Shown in pieces: positions 22,301 through 34,962 of a DNA stretch of 64,000 nucleotides. The position numbers and the translations under genes were made by a program. Location: NCBI GenBank assembly GCA_944472155.2, contig OX235273.1, positions 88,406,793-88,470,792 of the forward strand. The letters run 5' to 3'. Source of the stretch: Trichobilharzia szidati (Eukaryota; Platyhelminthes; Trematoda; Strigeidida; Schistosomatidae). The notes beneath the pieces are model-generated. The model made no database searches. It worked only from the letters and a program-made list of their open reading frames with translations, and was not told the origin of the DNA. The number at the start of each line of letters is the position of its first letter. The stretch's first letter is position 1.

Positions 22301-24396
22301 GCGGATTTCTGGGTGCTCCCTTTAGAGTCAGGGAAACAAGGAATAAGGCATTCAGAACAATACAAGCAAAAGGGAGAAAATCACAACAGGAAGGGCAGAG
22401 ACAACAACAAAAAAACCCGTAGCAGTAGTATCACTGTTAATACAGTTAATAAAAATGATATCAGAGCCATAGACTAACTGACTTGGGTCAACTTGGCTAT
22501 GTAACCGCAACAGTATACACATTTATAGATATTAGTTGGTGTTAAAGAGTCATATCATGCCAAACAGTTAGTTATAGGTATTAATTGTCAGTAAGATTAT
22601 ATCCACAGATCCAGTGTTCGAAAGGCAAATAATTACAATAATTTCTACAACTTCCTGACCAGAAACACCATAGAAATGAAAGTTTAGTTTAACTAAGCAG
22701 ATCAAGCGCACTACTCGAAAAGCACCTCAAGATCGTCCTGATTAAAGAGGTGGGTATTTGTATTGAATATCTGTATATTGAGTAAGACTTAGGCTACTGA
22801 TAATTCTACCTAAGCCAGTTAACATCAGTGGCCTAGAAAGACACTTTGATAGCATCTAAATAAGAATCCTTTATGATAAACATGACCGCGAAATGTACTC
22901 TACACGCCTGAATCATTTCCTTAACTACCATGACATCAAGCCCGAAAGCAGAAAGTACGAAGCTTGGGGATCTCTATTTCGCCATCTTGCTAGCAAAGTG
23001 ATCTGCTAGCTGATGCCGAACTACTGTCCAGGAAATATGGAGCAATACCTGAAGGTAGGTGTGTTGTTCTTCTCTCGATACTGAGATCCAGAACACTCAA
23101 GAGTTAAGTACTACCGTCAGTGAGATACCCTAAGCTTGAGTTGTTTTATGCTATATAGAGAATAACGTTGAAAAGGAGATTCTTAAGTTACAGAAAGAAG
23201 AGATTTGGAGCAGGAAATTCTGGGGCTATCATAAAAATATGAATATACATACATATATGCCCACTGAGTGTAGGAGAAAAGAAGGGTATTGGACGAACAC
23301 TACTTTGCAGATGCCAAACGAATTGTTAAATACAAAACCTAGAGTGCATACATTGTGTAGTTATTGACTGCACACTCGCTAGTTTATTTAAAGATTAATT
23401 GGTAAGTGATATTTTTCCAAGTGTTACATCTATTATTTCACCATCAAACATTAATGCTGCACCCTCCATATCATTTTGCATTTCGTGTTAGGTAGACTGT
23501 TTGTTGTTCATCGGACTGTTGGCTTGGACACACGGTTTTGTTTACTGCAAGCCATTTTGTGTTCAGCCATTTTGTTCTTAGTATTTGAATGCCGGATGAC
23601 GTCATATGTAACCGTTTGTTCTGTCTCTCTGATACAGTTTGTTAGACAGAACAATAATCCTGCAGTCTTTCAGCAGTCTGTTATGGATATAGTTCTCATT
23701 GAGGTAGTTTGGTTTCATTTTGGATTCGGCCGAAGACTGCGAGTCTCCTTCTTCACAGCGTTATCGTGCAATGGCCGTAACACCTTCCTTATATACCTAA
23801 AGGACTAGCTGAAAGCAATGAAACACTTGGAGACCCAAACTCGAAAAATATTCTCACTCACCTGGAATGGTCTGTCACCCTTAAAATGTGATGCCAACAC
23901 ATTTTTCAAGTTTCTTCCTTCTAGCCAATCAGTTATTTAAAGACGATAATTCTAAACATTTTGAAAGTATGTCAGTTGTAAGAATCACAGTTCACAGCGC
24001 AATGCAAATAATCTGGAATATATTTTGACAAATGCAAGTCTAGCAGCGGTATTGTATTTGATTCCTGAGGTAAATTCAACTTTTTGCTCAGAGGGTTATG
24101 AAATACTGTTAGCTGATTTCCAATAAAAGATAACGATAATTGTGAAATGACAGGTTTTTGAAAACTGCCACTAAAGCTGCTGAAGATTATCGCTGTTGCC
24201 AAAAGACATTTTTACAGTACTCAGAATACAATTTAGGTGCTTACTAACCAAGTGACACTCAGTGCGGCTGATAATAAAAGACAAACTTTAACATTGAAGT
24301 TTCAATGCTTCACGAATAATAAACGAGAATGATGAGATTGTCTTGTGTACAACATGGTATTAAATGACCACCCAGATGTGTAATTGAATAAAGGAC
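22301..24396. other. No gene recognised; GC-richer patch at 23460-23815
   Basis: This is mostly AT-rich non-coding DNA. The stretch 23460-23815 has higher GC and an open frame of 110 codons on plus without a recognisable domain. It could be an LTR or old element, but no paired copy is seen in the window. Confidence 0.45.
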
Positions 24397-24993
24397 TCAG
24401 AAGCATGGAACGAAAAACCAAGTAGGGTCTGTATCTTCTTCGCGTGGTGAAAGTATGTCACTTATACATTCGTCCGTTTTTTTTCGTAGGAAATCCACCA
24501 CCTGATCGTTCTCTAAGGTGCATAATCTGGCTAAGTGCTTGCTAAAGAGTTCACATATCACTTCAGTATTCTCGGAAGTAATGCCGTCTAAGTATTTTAT
24601 CCTTGGAGTTTTTAATCTACATTTGAAAAGTTTTGCTATATCTCCTGGCTGAATGGCCTGCATTTCTTTGTTTCTGAGGCTTATATTTTTCAGTTCTTCA
24701 ATTCTGGTGAGAAGAGATGTAGCAGCAATTAGTGACGATAAGTCATGATATCTGTAGTATTTTTTCGAGCTCTTTCGTAGACTTCTCCTTAACGATATCG
24801 GAATATATTCGCTTTGGGGGAACCTGAAGCTAAGGATCTTCTCAGATGCAGTGATATCATGAATTGACTTAACATTTTGGCAAAAATGTTTAGGAACTGC
24901 CTCTAAGAACTCGATCGAAAAGTACGAGTCCCAATTAGAGCATCTAGATAGATGCTGATACAAGTACCAGTATGCATGTGTATATAATCTCAT
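24397..24993 (-). pseudogene. Endonuclease-RT linker of LINE copy B
   Basis: A 198-codon frame with LRRSLRKSSKKYYRYHDLSS, RIKYLDGITSENTEVICELF and SKHLARLCTLE-type segments. These resemble the basic linker and pre-RT region of CR1-like elements. It ends just before the RT would begin. Confidence 0.6.
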
Positions 24994-25019
24994 AGGTGTC
25001 TAGTCAGCTTCATCTCTGA

Positions 25020-25700
25020 GTATTGCTTCAGGGAAGATGTTATTAGAACACACTACTATTTTATGGTCACTACCTAGAAATTCATGTCCCATGTGTACTG
25101 TAGATTGTGTTGTGTTGTTCGTGAAGATAAGGTCTAGGATATTTGCGGATATAGTGGGTGAATTTATACGTTGTGTTCACCCTCTTGGCACGATGTAATT
25201 CAGAAGATCACCATACGTTTGGTGCCCTCCGAGTGAAGGCCGTGATAGTCCTGGCATGTTAAAATCACCTCCAATAAATTTATAACTGAAGGGGAGATTA
25301 ACTGTAGCATCAAAAATGTTGCTGAGCGTATTATCATACTCCCTGCTGGATGAAAGGGGTCGGTACACACAACCCACAAGTATAGGTTTACTTCTGACAA
25401 CTTTTATTTCGACCCAGATCGAGTCACTGAGTTGTGACAGAACTGGGTTACTAAGCTGGGTTGCACACAAGGATTGTTCACAGTTTATTAGTGTTCCACC
25501 CCCACGGCCTGTTCTTCTGTGCCCTTGAGAAAGGTTGTAATTATCATTTCTTAGGCTATCATTAGAGATTTCACTTATGCACCAGGCTTCAGTGATCATA
25601 ATCAATGGTGGTCTGCATATAGAAGCTAATGTGCTTAGTGTTAAGTGTTTGTTTGGAACTGATCTGGTATTTAGGAGGATAAAAGATAAATACTGTCTAC
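25020..25700 (-). pseudogene. APE endonuclease of LINE copy B (frameshifted)
   Basis: The first block is LLNTRSVPNKHLTLSTLAS, then LIMITEAW, then GHRRTGRGGGTLINC, SIWVEIKV, VGCVYRPLSSSREYDN and KFIGGDFNMPG. After a frameshift near 25180 come LDLIFTNN and LGSDHKIV, the C-terminal endonuclease blocks. All conserved blocks are in the usual order, so the domain is nearly complete though not in one frame. Confidence 0.88.
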
Positions 25701-26540
25701 GTGGTTTCAGTGAGCAAACAATATCTTAATAAAGTATTCCAAGACTGTCCTCTGTATACATGTTTTTAAACTCTTTAACCATTATGTTTGGATTAAAGGA
25801 AGATTTCAGGCAGGTTTGTGAAGTGATAGTTAGGGGTGTGTGTCGTTTGGATAGGGTATGCAGTGAGAGACACCTGTTTGATAATCAGATATTAGTATTT
25901 AAGAGATATTAGTATATGAGTTTGGTGCCGACGCCGTGTCAACTGTCTCCCGAGAATTATGCCTTGCTCTAGCTGTAGACTGTTCGCTATGCCAGAAAGG
26001 AATTGCTCCAAAATCATGCGTGCAATATGCATGATCCCAGGTGTTTCTGTTAAATAAAGCTGGTGAAAATCCTGCCCAAATCGGCTAGTAGTGGCAGTGT
26101 TGTTGTGAAAGGCTAAATCGATATGAGTATTCGGTAATTTGTTCCCAGAATAGGAATGAAGTGTTGGTATCTGTTTGGGGTAGTTATCAGACCAAAGCAA
26201 ATTTTGTACAGACATCCGCATATGCTCCCTACTGAATACATATGATGCATGAATGGGTTCTGTGGGCTTATTCGGCTTACTGAATGTAGCCTATAGCCGA
26301 TGTTCGGGGGATTTTCCATAACTTTCAGTTGATAGAACATTGGAAGGGAGCAGGCTAGCAACGAGTTTTGAGTAGTGGATGAGAGGAATAATACCGATTA
26401 CCTCTGTGTTGTTTGTCTAGAAGTAGTGGTTGGATGTAATTGGCTTTCCACTTGAGACCGATTAGGCCTACTTCTAGGGACTTGGTCAGCCATGTCTGGC
26501 TTTCTCTTAGAAAGATGGCTTAGAGGTGCTTGCGTCTCTA

Positions 26541-27023
26541 TCATATAGATGGCTTTCGTGCTCTGGGTTCAGTATTCAATTTACTTACTTCGGTTTCCCC
26601 CATCTTGTGTTTAACTGGTTGATGATGGCTAACAGGGCAGCCAACACATGTTAAAGAGGGTTTACTTTGCTTGGACACCTCCGGCGATTCAGTTTTCTTA
26701 ATGGAAATTGAACGTTTGTCATAACGCCTAGAGAACTTGCTAACCTGGGCAGCTACATTCAACTGGTACTTCACAGTGGATGGATTGTCAGACTGTGAAG
26801 TAAGTGACTTATAAGGAGATGAGTGGAACACCAGTGGGATGGTTTTTGATGTTTTCTGGATCTTGACGCTTGTGTCAGTGTGCAAATGATATATTTCAAC
26901 ATCATGTTCTGTTGATTCATCTATGTCCACCATTTCAGTGTCAGGATCAGTGTCTTTATATAATACTTGGCTGAAACTTGTCAGTGCCTGGAAAAATGTC
27001 TGATGCATGAGGTCATCAGACAT
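26541..27023 (-). pseudogene. ORF1 fragment of LINE copy B, second part
   Basis: A 160-codon frame, polar and Ser/Thr/Lys-rich, with no recognised domain. It includes a TCVGCPVSHHQ cluster that could be a remnant zinc-binding site. Position and orientation suggest ORF1 of the LINE whose endonuclease follows downstream. Confidence 0.4.
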
Positions 27024-27386
27024 TTCACTAGGTGGAATAACGCATGGAACATCATCTACATTTGTCCTATTAAGGTTTTCAGTATTCAGTGTCCCTGAGC
27101 GACATCGTCTTTGGCATGGTGTTGAATCAGGTGCAATCCTAATGTTAGTTTAGGTTGTTGAAGAGCCTATTATCTTACCAGATTTCAGAAAAATCCTAGA
27201 TTCTTAAATAGACCTGAACTCGAAAAGCGCCAGACATGGGTGGTTTGCAGATTTCTTACGAAGACGCGAAACCTGACATTCTGTTAACGACATATTACAA
27301 GCCTTTAGACAAGAAGTTTTAAGTTTGGAAACAGGCCCTCTGTCTGAAATGTTATTAGCCAAGACGCTAGGTGAAGACGTAATCCT

Positions 27387-27743
27387 CTAAACAGCTTCTT
27401 CAGCCAGATATTCAACTGTGCGCTCGGATTTGATAAGTGATTCATGACAGATGTTTTGTGATGGGTCGCACAGTTGCATGAGGTGCATAATGCTGTCAGA
27501 CTTGCCCTGTAGGTCGGCTATTGATTTCTGAAGTGTCAGCAAATCATTTTTCCTACTAGCTGCATTCTCTGTCAGTTCCTCCATGATATCAGATATCACC
27601 TTTTTGGGTGTGTCTGGTGTCAAAATCGTAGAATCGTCAACGGAACTGAGGCCTTCAGATGGTTGACCAATATTAGATCTCGGTCTCTTAACGGTACTCA
27701 CACGTGTGACAAACTTAAACATTACAGAAACAAGAATTTTCAC
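27387..27743 (-). pseudogene. ORF1 fragment of LINE copy B, coiled-coil part
   Basis: A 118-codon frame with a heptad-like segment (ISDIMEELTENAASRKNDLL, then TLQKSIADLQGKSDSIMHLM). This fits the coiled coil often found in LINE ORF1 proteins. Assignment depends on its place upstream of the endonuclease; there is no diagnostic motif. Confidence 0.45.
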
Positions 27744-27750
27744 AATTTTT

Positions 27751-29929
27751 GAGAAGAAAGTCTTGAGGATATAAAAAGGATTTTTGTATTATCAAAGTAT
27801 CAAAAACAACGATAAACAGCTATATATTGCAAAATAAAAAGTCTGACTTTACTTCAATAGTACTGCCTGGGGATAAAATCATTAGTCCTACGTGGTTGGA
27901 AGGTATATCAGAAGATTCCGGGTGGCAGATTCCACAAATGAATACTATATGTAGTTACGAGTGGCACACTACAATCCTTATTATGTATATGCAGATAATT
28001 TGAGGAACGTGGCTTATTCCAGAAATAATATGGAAAAATGATTCACTCAGAAACAGTACAACTGTAGCGCAACAGTTCGAATATAGGGATGCGCAGTTCT
28101 GAAACCGATTGAAAAGAGACTTAAGAAAGCCGAAAAGATTAAGAAACTGGGGAAACACAAGGTCTTGCAAAAGCGATTAAACAGCAGCAAAGACCATACA
28201 GTAAACCTCTTGGAACAGTGATTGCCGGCGAATAGTTTTCTAGCGACACCAAAGTATTTTATCGTTTTCCCGGATGTCTCTAAACCTTTGAAAACAAGCA
28301 CCATTAAATTACCTTCGTTTTAATGTGTAAAATCTTGCTAAAGAAGGGATGCCGGTAAAACACAGTGGACACGGAACTGACAACACACCATAGAAAAATT
28401 TGGCCTGGATATAAAAGCCTTGTTACTTAAAATGTTTGTCTCTCACCAGAGACATATGTTGACATACTTAAAACACAAATATATTAGTTTGGCTCCTAAA
28501 GTTGGAGCTAAAACCTCTGGATACAATTTCAGGCTTTTCAGTATTGCATCGATAATATTGCGGATCATGGGATAAACTGTTTGAGACGGTATATCCGACT
28601 ATGTACTGGAAATCGATCCCTCAAAAGGACATCGCAAACAATTTGCTACCTAGAGATTTTTAATGAACTGGTGGGGCATCAACCAAACTCATGGATTCAA
28701 CTGAGATGCACCCACTTTGCCTTCAACGATCAACTGGCTGACCTATAGTGGTTGAGGCACATTGTGGACTGTTGAATATTCAAAGGATTGGAGTATGTCG
28801 GCTGCAATTTATTGAGTTGGCGCATTCGAATAATCTTTGTATATATTTCTCCAGTTAAATACATCTGGAAGCAGAAGTTAGCATCGTGTTCTTCCTCCAC
28901 TAGTTAGGGCTGAGTTTAGAGCTTCCTGGCCACCAGGTTAAGTGGGACAAGATAGAAAATTAGCCACTTATGCAGCAAGACAGATATTCACACAACAAAT
29001 GTGAACGTTGTATCCAATTGACGCAAACAGAAATTCAGGTTTAAGGTCCTTTAGACAGTATACTTAATCCCGCCCTATAGAATCTTCCCCACGGTAGGGG
29101 ATGAAAATATCTAGGATGTGTTCTCCAATTCGATGTAAGAGAAGCTTTAGATAAATCTCAACATAGTTTGTTCATCAGTATGCTACGCCACCTCGGGTTT
29201 TGCGTCACCCTCTAAATTGAATAAAATCATTTCCCTGCAGTCGGAATCAACTAGTTAGCGTTTTTCTCGATTATCCTAAGACCTACATCAATAAAGTTTT
29301 TGATGTCATTCAGGTTGGTGACTAAGGTGCACTCTTCGTCACAATTCATATCAATAGTGTTTGTGAATGCTTATAAACAGGTGAACCACTTTTGTGTGTA
29401 CAGAACTTAAAGGTGATCTGTTTGTGTGCCAACAAGCACATTCCATCAACTGTTATATTTGCATATGAAAGATTAAAAACGTGTCTGGCTTTGAATTAAT
29501 AGCAATAAGCTGATGCTCAATCTATCAGCTGGAGGCCATAGACAACTAAGACAAGAGTATGAATTGGATTTAAAACACGCACATAACTGGTCCTCTTCAG
29601 AGAAAACTTCCACAAAAGTAAAGAAACAACGTATACTTATTGATTTCCTACTTAAGAATTTGTGCGGAAATGAATCCAGAATTCAAGTATTGGTTTGTAG
29701 GGATTTGATTAATTGGATTTCATCATGAGCTTATCCAATATCCTGATTACGAGCTAGTATAAACCAGTGATTTTTTTGAGCTCGCTTCTTGATTGTAAGG
29801 TAGAGGTTCCAGATCTTCGGTGAACTTATGCGTAGTAAATCCCGCCACTCGACTGCTTTAGCTCTGGTAGACTCCAAGAGGAGTGGTGCGAGGATTGGTC
29901 AAGATTGTGGTTTGTAGTGTGCAGTATGT
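27751..29929. other. No gene recognised between LINE copies B and C
   Basis: Only short frames are present and no motif is recognisable on either strand. The stretch around 28560-28760 is slightly less AT-rich. Part of 27751-28400 may be the 5' end of copy B, but this cannot be shown. Confidence 0.45.
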
Positions 29930-30162
29930 TAGGACTCAGCTGCTGCCGTGAATGGAGTTTGACTTAACACCCGTTGGTCATTCGGTATAGTCATAAAAGT
30001 AGAATAATAATAATAGGTTGTAGTGTAGATAATATAGGTTGAGATAAGTGAAATAATAAAGAAAGAAAGAAAAGATAGAGTAGTCGGTGCAGTGAGAGAA
30101 TACAGAATGGGTCGTGGGGATTTAGCTTGTATACTTATCCATTGACAATGTGGTTTCAAATT

Positions 30163-30735
30163 TTAAGAGGATAAGCCATTGAGACGCAAACCATGCATTT
30201 CTGCATGATCGTCCAGCTTCCGCTTAAAAGTCTCCACAGATGGAGCTGTAGTTACGGCCGCCGGTAAAGCGTTCCAGAGACGGCAAACTCGAAGCGAGAA
30301 GAAATGTGAACGCACTCGAGTCTTTGGTCTCTGGTGTGCTATCCTTAGCGGGTTACCTCGTGGAAGCCTATAATCACTTAATGGCAGGATGCTCTTATTA
30401 GGGTGGGCCTGGTCATTTAAGATCTTATTGACGGTGATGGGGTCTCCCCTGTGACTACGGTAACTAAGTGTGAAAAGACTTAATTTCTTCAGTCTCTCCT
30501 CATATGATTTGTTGCGGAGGCCAATCACCCATTTTGTCGCTCGTCTCTGGGCACTTTCTAGCATGTTAGCATCCCTTTTGAGTAGCGGAGGAGCAATGAT
30601 ATTATGCACCTCAAGGAGTGGCCTCACGTATGCCGTACACAACGTTAAGAATAGTTCAGGAGTAAGAGCTCCCAGCTGCCTATGCATAAAGTGTAAAGTG
30701 GCGTAAGCTTTAATAATAATAATGTATTTCATATA
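30163..30735 (-). pseudogene. LINE copy C, C-terminal part of ORF2
   Basis: A 189-codon frame with CTAYVRPLLEVHNIIAPPLL, LESAQRRATKWVIGLRNKSY, ERLKKLSLFTLSYRSHRGD and VCRLWNALPAAVTTAPSVET. This is the standard C-terminal tail of CR1/Jockey-type ORF2 proteins. It has its own stop codon, so the element's true 3' coding end is present. Confidence 0.9.
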
Positions 30736-31435
30736 AATTTACAAATTTACATGAAAATGCATGCCATTTTTACAGGCACGATCAAGTATGATATAATATC
30801 AAATCGTAGATTGTCTACAAGTTAATCATATTTCAACTGTTAAATATTCGATACATATAATACACTCATTTTCTGAATTAGGCCGTATAGTTATTGAATT
30901 GTACAGTTGTCCTCCAGGTTGAGCGGGAAAATCGACTTCGTTCCGTTTTCATCCCGTGGTTGTAGGCATACGATAACCAACCGATATTGAGGTAAGTACA
31001 CCTTTTACAAGGGATTGGAATCTGTTTTAGAAAAATTAAAGTGCTGAGGTGAATCATTAAATAGTAATGAGATAGGTAAGTGCAAGTATCATTAATAAAT
31101 GCATTAATAAAGGAAACACCCTAGGGTAACAACATTCATTTGCAATGTATAATGCTACAGATATATCACAAACTATCATGATATCCACTTTTGGTTTTAA
31201 TACAATTATCCTCATGCCAGTTGTTTTTATTTTATACCTTTTTGTTCATTTAGCGCACAACCGTACCCTTCAGAGAGTAGGAGTATAATAAGTAATGAAG
31301 AGCTATAAGATGTTAAGTTTAATGGAGTAAAATGAGGATCAAGTAAAGACGTTGTCAGAAAATAAATGAGATAAGACATTGTGGAGTGGTATGAAAAGAT
31401 CTGACGATAGACAGCAAGTTAATTTATAAGATGCC
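30736..31435. mobile_element. Unidentified insertion (about 700 bp) inside LINE copy C
   Basis: AT-rich non-coding DNA lies between the frameshifted RT tail and the C-terminal block that starts HFMHRQLGALTPELF. It begins next to an ATT repeat (about 30711-30725). Its edges and identity are uncertain; a decayed stretch of the LINE itself is a possible alternative. Confidence 0.45.
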
Positions 31436-32765
31436 CCATAAATCTGAGCAGATCCCACATGGTCGCATCTCAACAATAGGCTGGGTGAATGGTATATATT
31501 TAAAGGTAGAAGCATGATCTGTCAAGGCGTTCATTGTTTGACGACGTCCCTCGTGTAATTTACACTGGTGTCTAGCTTTTCTGTTAAAATAAGGCCTAGG
31601 TCGCGTTCTGATGACACACAACTCAAGTTCTGGCCACCAAGGGTGTAATTTGCACTTTGTGACCTGCCGGAATGAAGTTACACTACTTTGCACTTCTTTA
31701 AGTTGAAAGGCATTCCGTTAGCCAGAGCCCAGTCTCCTAGAGTTTGCAGGTCACCCTGCAATCTATCGGAGTCTTCCGATGAGTTTATTGCTCTCAAAAT
31801 CTTTACGTCGTCAGCGTAAAGAAGCGCAGAGCAATTCAGTTGACAGGGCAGGTCGTTGATAAAAATCAAAAACATCAACGGCCCTAAGATAGAACCCTGA
31901 GGAACTCCTGATGCCGAGGTGTGCCAGGATGATCGGATGCGGTTGACTTTGGTGCAGAATTCTCCCTCGCCTAAATAATCTTCCAGCCATGCGAGAAGTG
32001 CTCCAGAAACACCCACTTTGCTTATTTTGTGAAGGAGCAGACCATGGTGAACTGTGTCGAATGCTTTCGCGAAGTCGAGAAAGATCACATGGACTGGTAC
32101 CTTTACATCCCAGGATAGTGTCCAATCGTTCCAAGCTAGTAGAAGATTCGTCACACAGGATCTCCCCCTCCTGAAACCGTGTTGTGCTTCATGGAGTAGG
32201 TTAGTCCTGTCGAAGTATTTTCTCATGTGGTCGTCAATGAGACTTTCCAATATCTTCGATATCACTGGGAGAAGCGCAAGTGGTCTGTAACTGGTCGCGT
32301 TCTGCCGGTCACCACCCTTGAAGATAGGGGATAGGATGGCTCGTTTCCATTCACATGGAAGTTTCCCTACATCAAAGGAGTGTTGAAACAGATTACTTAG
32401 GGGTTGGCAGAGACCTTCTGAACACTGCTTCAGGACGGATGGTCTTATGTCATCGCAACCTGCAGACTTTCCCGAAGCCAACTTTCCCAATTTTACGAGT
32501 ACCATAGCCGGGGTAATTTGAAATGTACCCAGCAGGTTTTCGCACGTTGGTCTTGCATTGTAATCGTGATGTTTTGTGGGGGTAAAATCCTCATTACTGT
32601 TCAGTTGCCTGTGAAAGGCTAGACTGAATGTCTCTGCCATTTCAAGACTAGTAAGAGATTTCCCATCAGAACCCACTAGATTGCAAGCTCTCTGGTTGGT
32701 CGGTTTTCCTTCAGATATAAACCTGTATAGGTTTTCGGGGTTCATGAGAAGCTTAGACTCATTAC
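31424..32765 (-). pseudogene. LINE copy C reverse transcriptase (RT core intact, tail frameshifted)
   Basis: A 355-codon open frame (32745-31678) carries the RT core: FKGGDRQNATSYRPLALLPV, AQHGFRRGRSC, FLDFAKAFDTVHHGLL (Asp near residue 224), ASGVPQGSILGPLMFLIFIN, and the catalytic YADD at residues 310-313. It is followed by GMPFNLKKCKVV. Downstream, YTLGGQNLSCVSSERDLGLI continues in another frame after a frameshift near 31680. The RT core itself has no stop, but the ORF2 around it is broken by insertions. Confidence 0.92.
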
Positions 32766-33645
32766 TAAATATTATGACACTAAATAAACTCTAAGACTTC
32801 GCAAAAATACATGAAAGAACAACTAGATTATAGGTAGTGTTTACTATACAATGATATACATTTATAAACATTTATAAATACATAAAATATTAACGTCCTG
32901 TTCATGTTTACATACTTTCTCTTTCTGTTATTATATCCTGAGCCTGCACTTCTATATATCTCCTGGTCGAGGTCGAACAACCCATCATCTAAACTGAAAT
33001 GACCATTTAAGTAAATTCAAACTCAAATTCCATGAACGATCCGTTGCAACCACTTGAAAACGCTGGCCAACATTCTGTACAAGGAGTATTCTTGATCTGA
33101 TATAAAGAAACAACTGGTTTTCAAACAGTTTTCAATGTATTACTCAACTTACATGTACAGTCTGCCATGCTGACGCAAATGGCGCAAATGGATAGTTCTA
33201 GAATTGACCCCATTTGATGCAGTAAAACAATTTAACATTACCTTATCTAATTTTCGTATCAAAGATCAAATTTCTTTACTATTATAAAACTACGATAAGA
33301 CTGCTGACAAAAATGGAATAAATACATTATTGAATCAAAATAATACATCAATAAACTTTATCTCACGGATGCTGTTCACAACAAAGTTTTATAGAATTGA
33401 CTTCAAGCTTTATTTTTCCCAGATATTTGTATCACATTCATCTGAAGTCTGGGTTTTTTGTTAATGCGGAGACAATATTTCCATATCTCTTTATGTGTTA
33501 CACAGACAAACTATTTTGCAGACTGTTCTGACTGACTCTAATGTTAGATTGAACAAACAAACTGTAATTTATATAATAACTTATCCATGCCTGTACAATT
33601 GGTATGTTCCTGCATAAACAGGAATAAATATATATATATCCCTTA
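32766..33645. mobile_element. Unidentified insertion (about 880 bp) inside LINE copy C
   Basis: AT-rich DNA with no coding signal separates the LINE frame ending QRNLANK from the frame starting NESKLLMNPENLYRF. It is inferred to be an insertion because both sides belong to one ORF2. No clear TSD or terminal repeat was found, so the edges are approximate. A TA-rich run lies at its minus-strand start (about 33628-33640). Confidence 0.55.
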
Positions 33646-34962
33646 TTGGCGAGGTTTCTCTGAAATGTCCTTCTATCACTCCGGACTCGTATGTTACATC
33701 GATTCCTGAGTTCGGGGTACACTTCATGTTCGGGTTGACTCTTCGATACTCGCCACGCAAACCAGGCTTTTCGCTTCGCCTGTAGAAGGCGTTGTGTCAC
33801 CCTTTTTAGCCTTGAACGTTGCTTCCTAGCTTTAGGTGTGACTAAAGGAACAGTGTCTGAGACCGCCTGGTGAATGATCTCCTTTACCACTCCCCAGTGT
33901 TCTTCTACTGTAAGCTCTGTCCAATTTTTTGGCCAGTTTGCTTCAGACAAATGTCTTCGCATTTCGGTGTAATTGGCTTTGTTATAACACAGATAGGGCT
34001 GTGTATTGTCCCACTGTAAACGCTCACGGAGGACTATGTCGAATTTTATGACCGCGTGGTCACTACTATCTATGGGAGTCGTGATCTGAACATTTTCCAC
34101 TAGTAGCTGGTCACTAGTGAGCACGTAATCCAGTCTAGAAGACTTCCCATCTGGGCCCCATCTAGTATCCATTCTGACATTTTCGGTGAATCCGGCCTCC
34201 GTGATGGTATGCAGCAGATTTCGATCAAATATGTCCTGGGCATATCCCGTCATCAAGTTAAGAGATGGGGCATTGAAGCCTCCAGTTATGACAATTTGAT
34301 CATAACCCACGTCTTGTGTCGCTGAAATTGCGTTCAGCAGTACCTGGTTGTGGTCTGCTCCACATGAAGGTGATCTGTAAATGCTTTTTTTCTGTCCTTC
34401 ACGTTCCCCAGTGGAACATAGGGCTTCAAGCTAGTAGCTTGAAGTTTCTGTAGCAGTGTTTATTTTACAGGATGGGGTTGCTAGCCTCATGCCCAACCTT
34501 TCCTCTTCACCAGCATTATTTCTGGCTTAGCGAGGTAAAGGAGTACGTCGGCCGGGGATCGAACCCCGGACCATGTGCATGGTCGGCGAGCGTCCTAACC
34601 GCTATGCCACCAACGCACAATCTGTAAATGCTGCCCACTAGATACTTGCAGTACCCAACGGTGAAATGGCACCATATGGAGTCAGGGAGCTCAATGAGGG
34701 GAGGCTCGATTGCATAGACACATCTGAGCTGTTTGTCGACGTATATGGCAACTCCACCTCCTTCTTTCAGATCCCTATCTCGCCTGACTAGGACCATATC
34801 ATTTATACTGATTTCGCTGTCTGCCACCGTAGGGGTTAGCCAGGTTTCCGTCAGTATTATGATTTTGGAGTTCAGCTGTGATTGTAGGTATCTAAGTTCA
34901 GCTATTTTGCCTCTTAGACCTCTCACATTACTGTACAGGCAACTGGTAGTCAGTCTCACCAC
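33640..34962 (-). pseudogene. LINE copy C endonuclease (interrupted by a SINE)
   Basis: The first half (34962 to 34632) has LYSNVRGLRGKIAELR, IIILTETWL, GGGVAIYVDKQL, DSIWCHFTV and LVGSIYR. After the SINE at 34385-34620 the frame resumes with RSPSCGADHNQ, then IVITGGFNAPS, RLDYVLTSD and SSDHAVIKFD, the C-terminal endonuclease blocks. The conserved GDFN box reads GGFN here, losing an acidic catalytic residue. It ends at QRNLANK, where the next insertion begins. Confidence 0.88.
34385..34620 (-). mobile_element. tRNA-headed SINE (type B) inserted in the LINE C endonuclease, 11-bp TSD
   Basis: The 236-bp insert is flanked by exact direct repeats TCTGTAAATGC at 34374-34384 and 34621-34631. It starts with a tRNA-like head (A box TGGCATAGCGG, B box GGTTCGATCCC). 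The tail contains GCATGAGGCTAGCAACC and GCTTGAAGCCCTATGTTCCA, and ends A-rich. Removing the insert rejoins the endonuclease at SIYR/RSPS. The same element is at 46221-46454. Confidence 0.92.

Larger units (their letters stand above)
24397..27750 (-). mobile_element. CR1/Jockey-like LINE lacking its reverse transcriptase (copy B)
   Basis: Minus-strand order is ORF1-like frames (27743 to 26541), then an APE endonuclease (about 25700 to 25020), then the segment that normally links endonuclease to RT (24993 to 24397). The sequence then changes to unrelated DNA with no fingers or palm motifs. Loss of the 3' part is unusual because target-primed insertion normally truncates 5' ends, so a later deletion is likely. 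Confidence 0.75.

Noticed and set aside
23460..23815. Candidate LTR of a retrotransposon
   Set aside because: No second copy, no TG...CA ends that I can place, and no gag or pol sequence next to it.
31811..32290. Several frames of 60-107 codons on both strands
   Set aside because: All are shadows of the LINE reverse transcriptase with YADD in the main minus frame.
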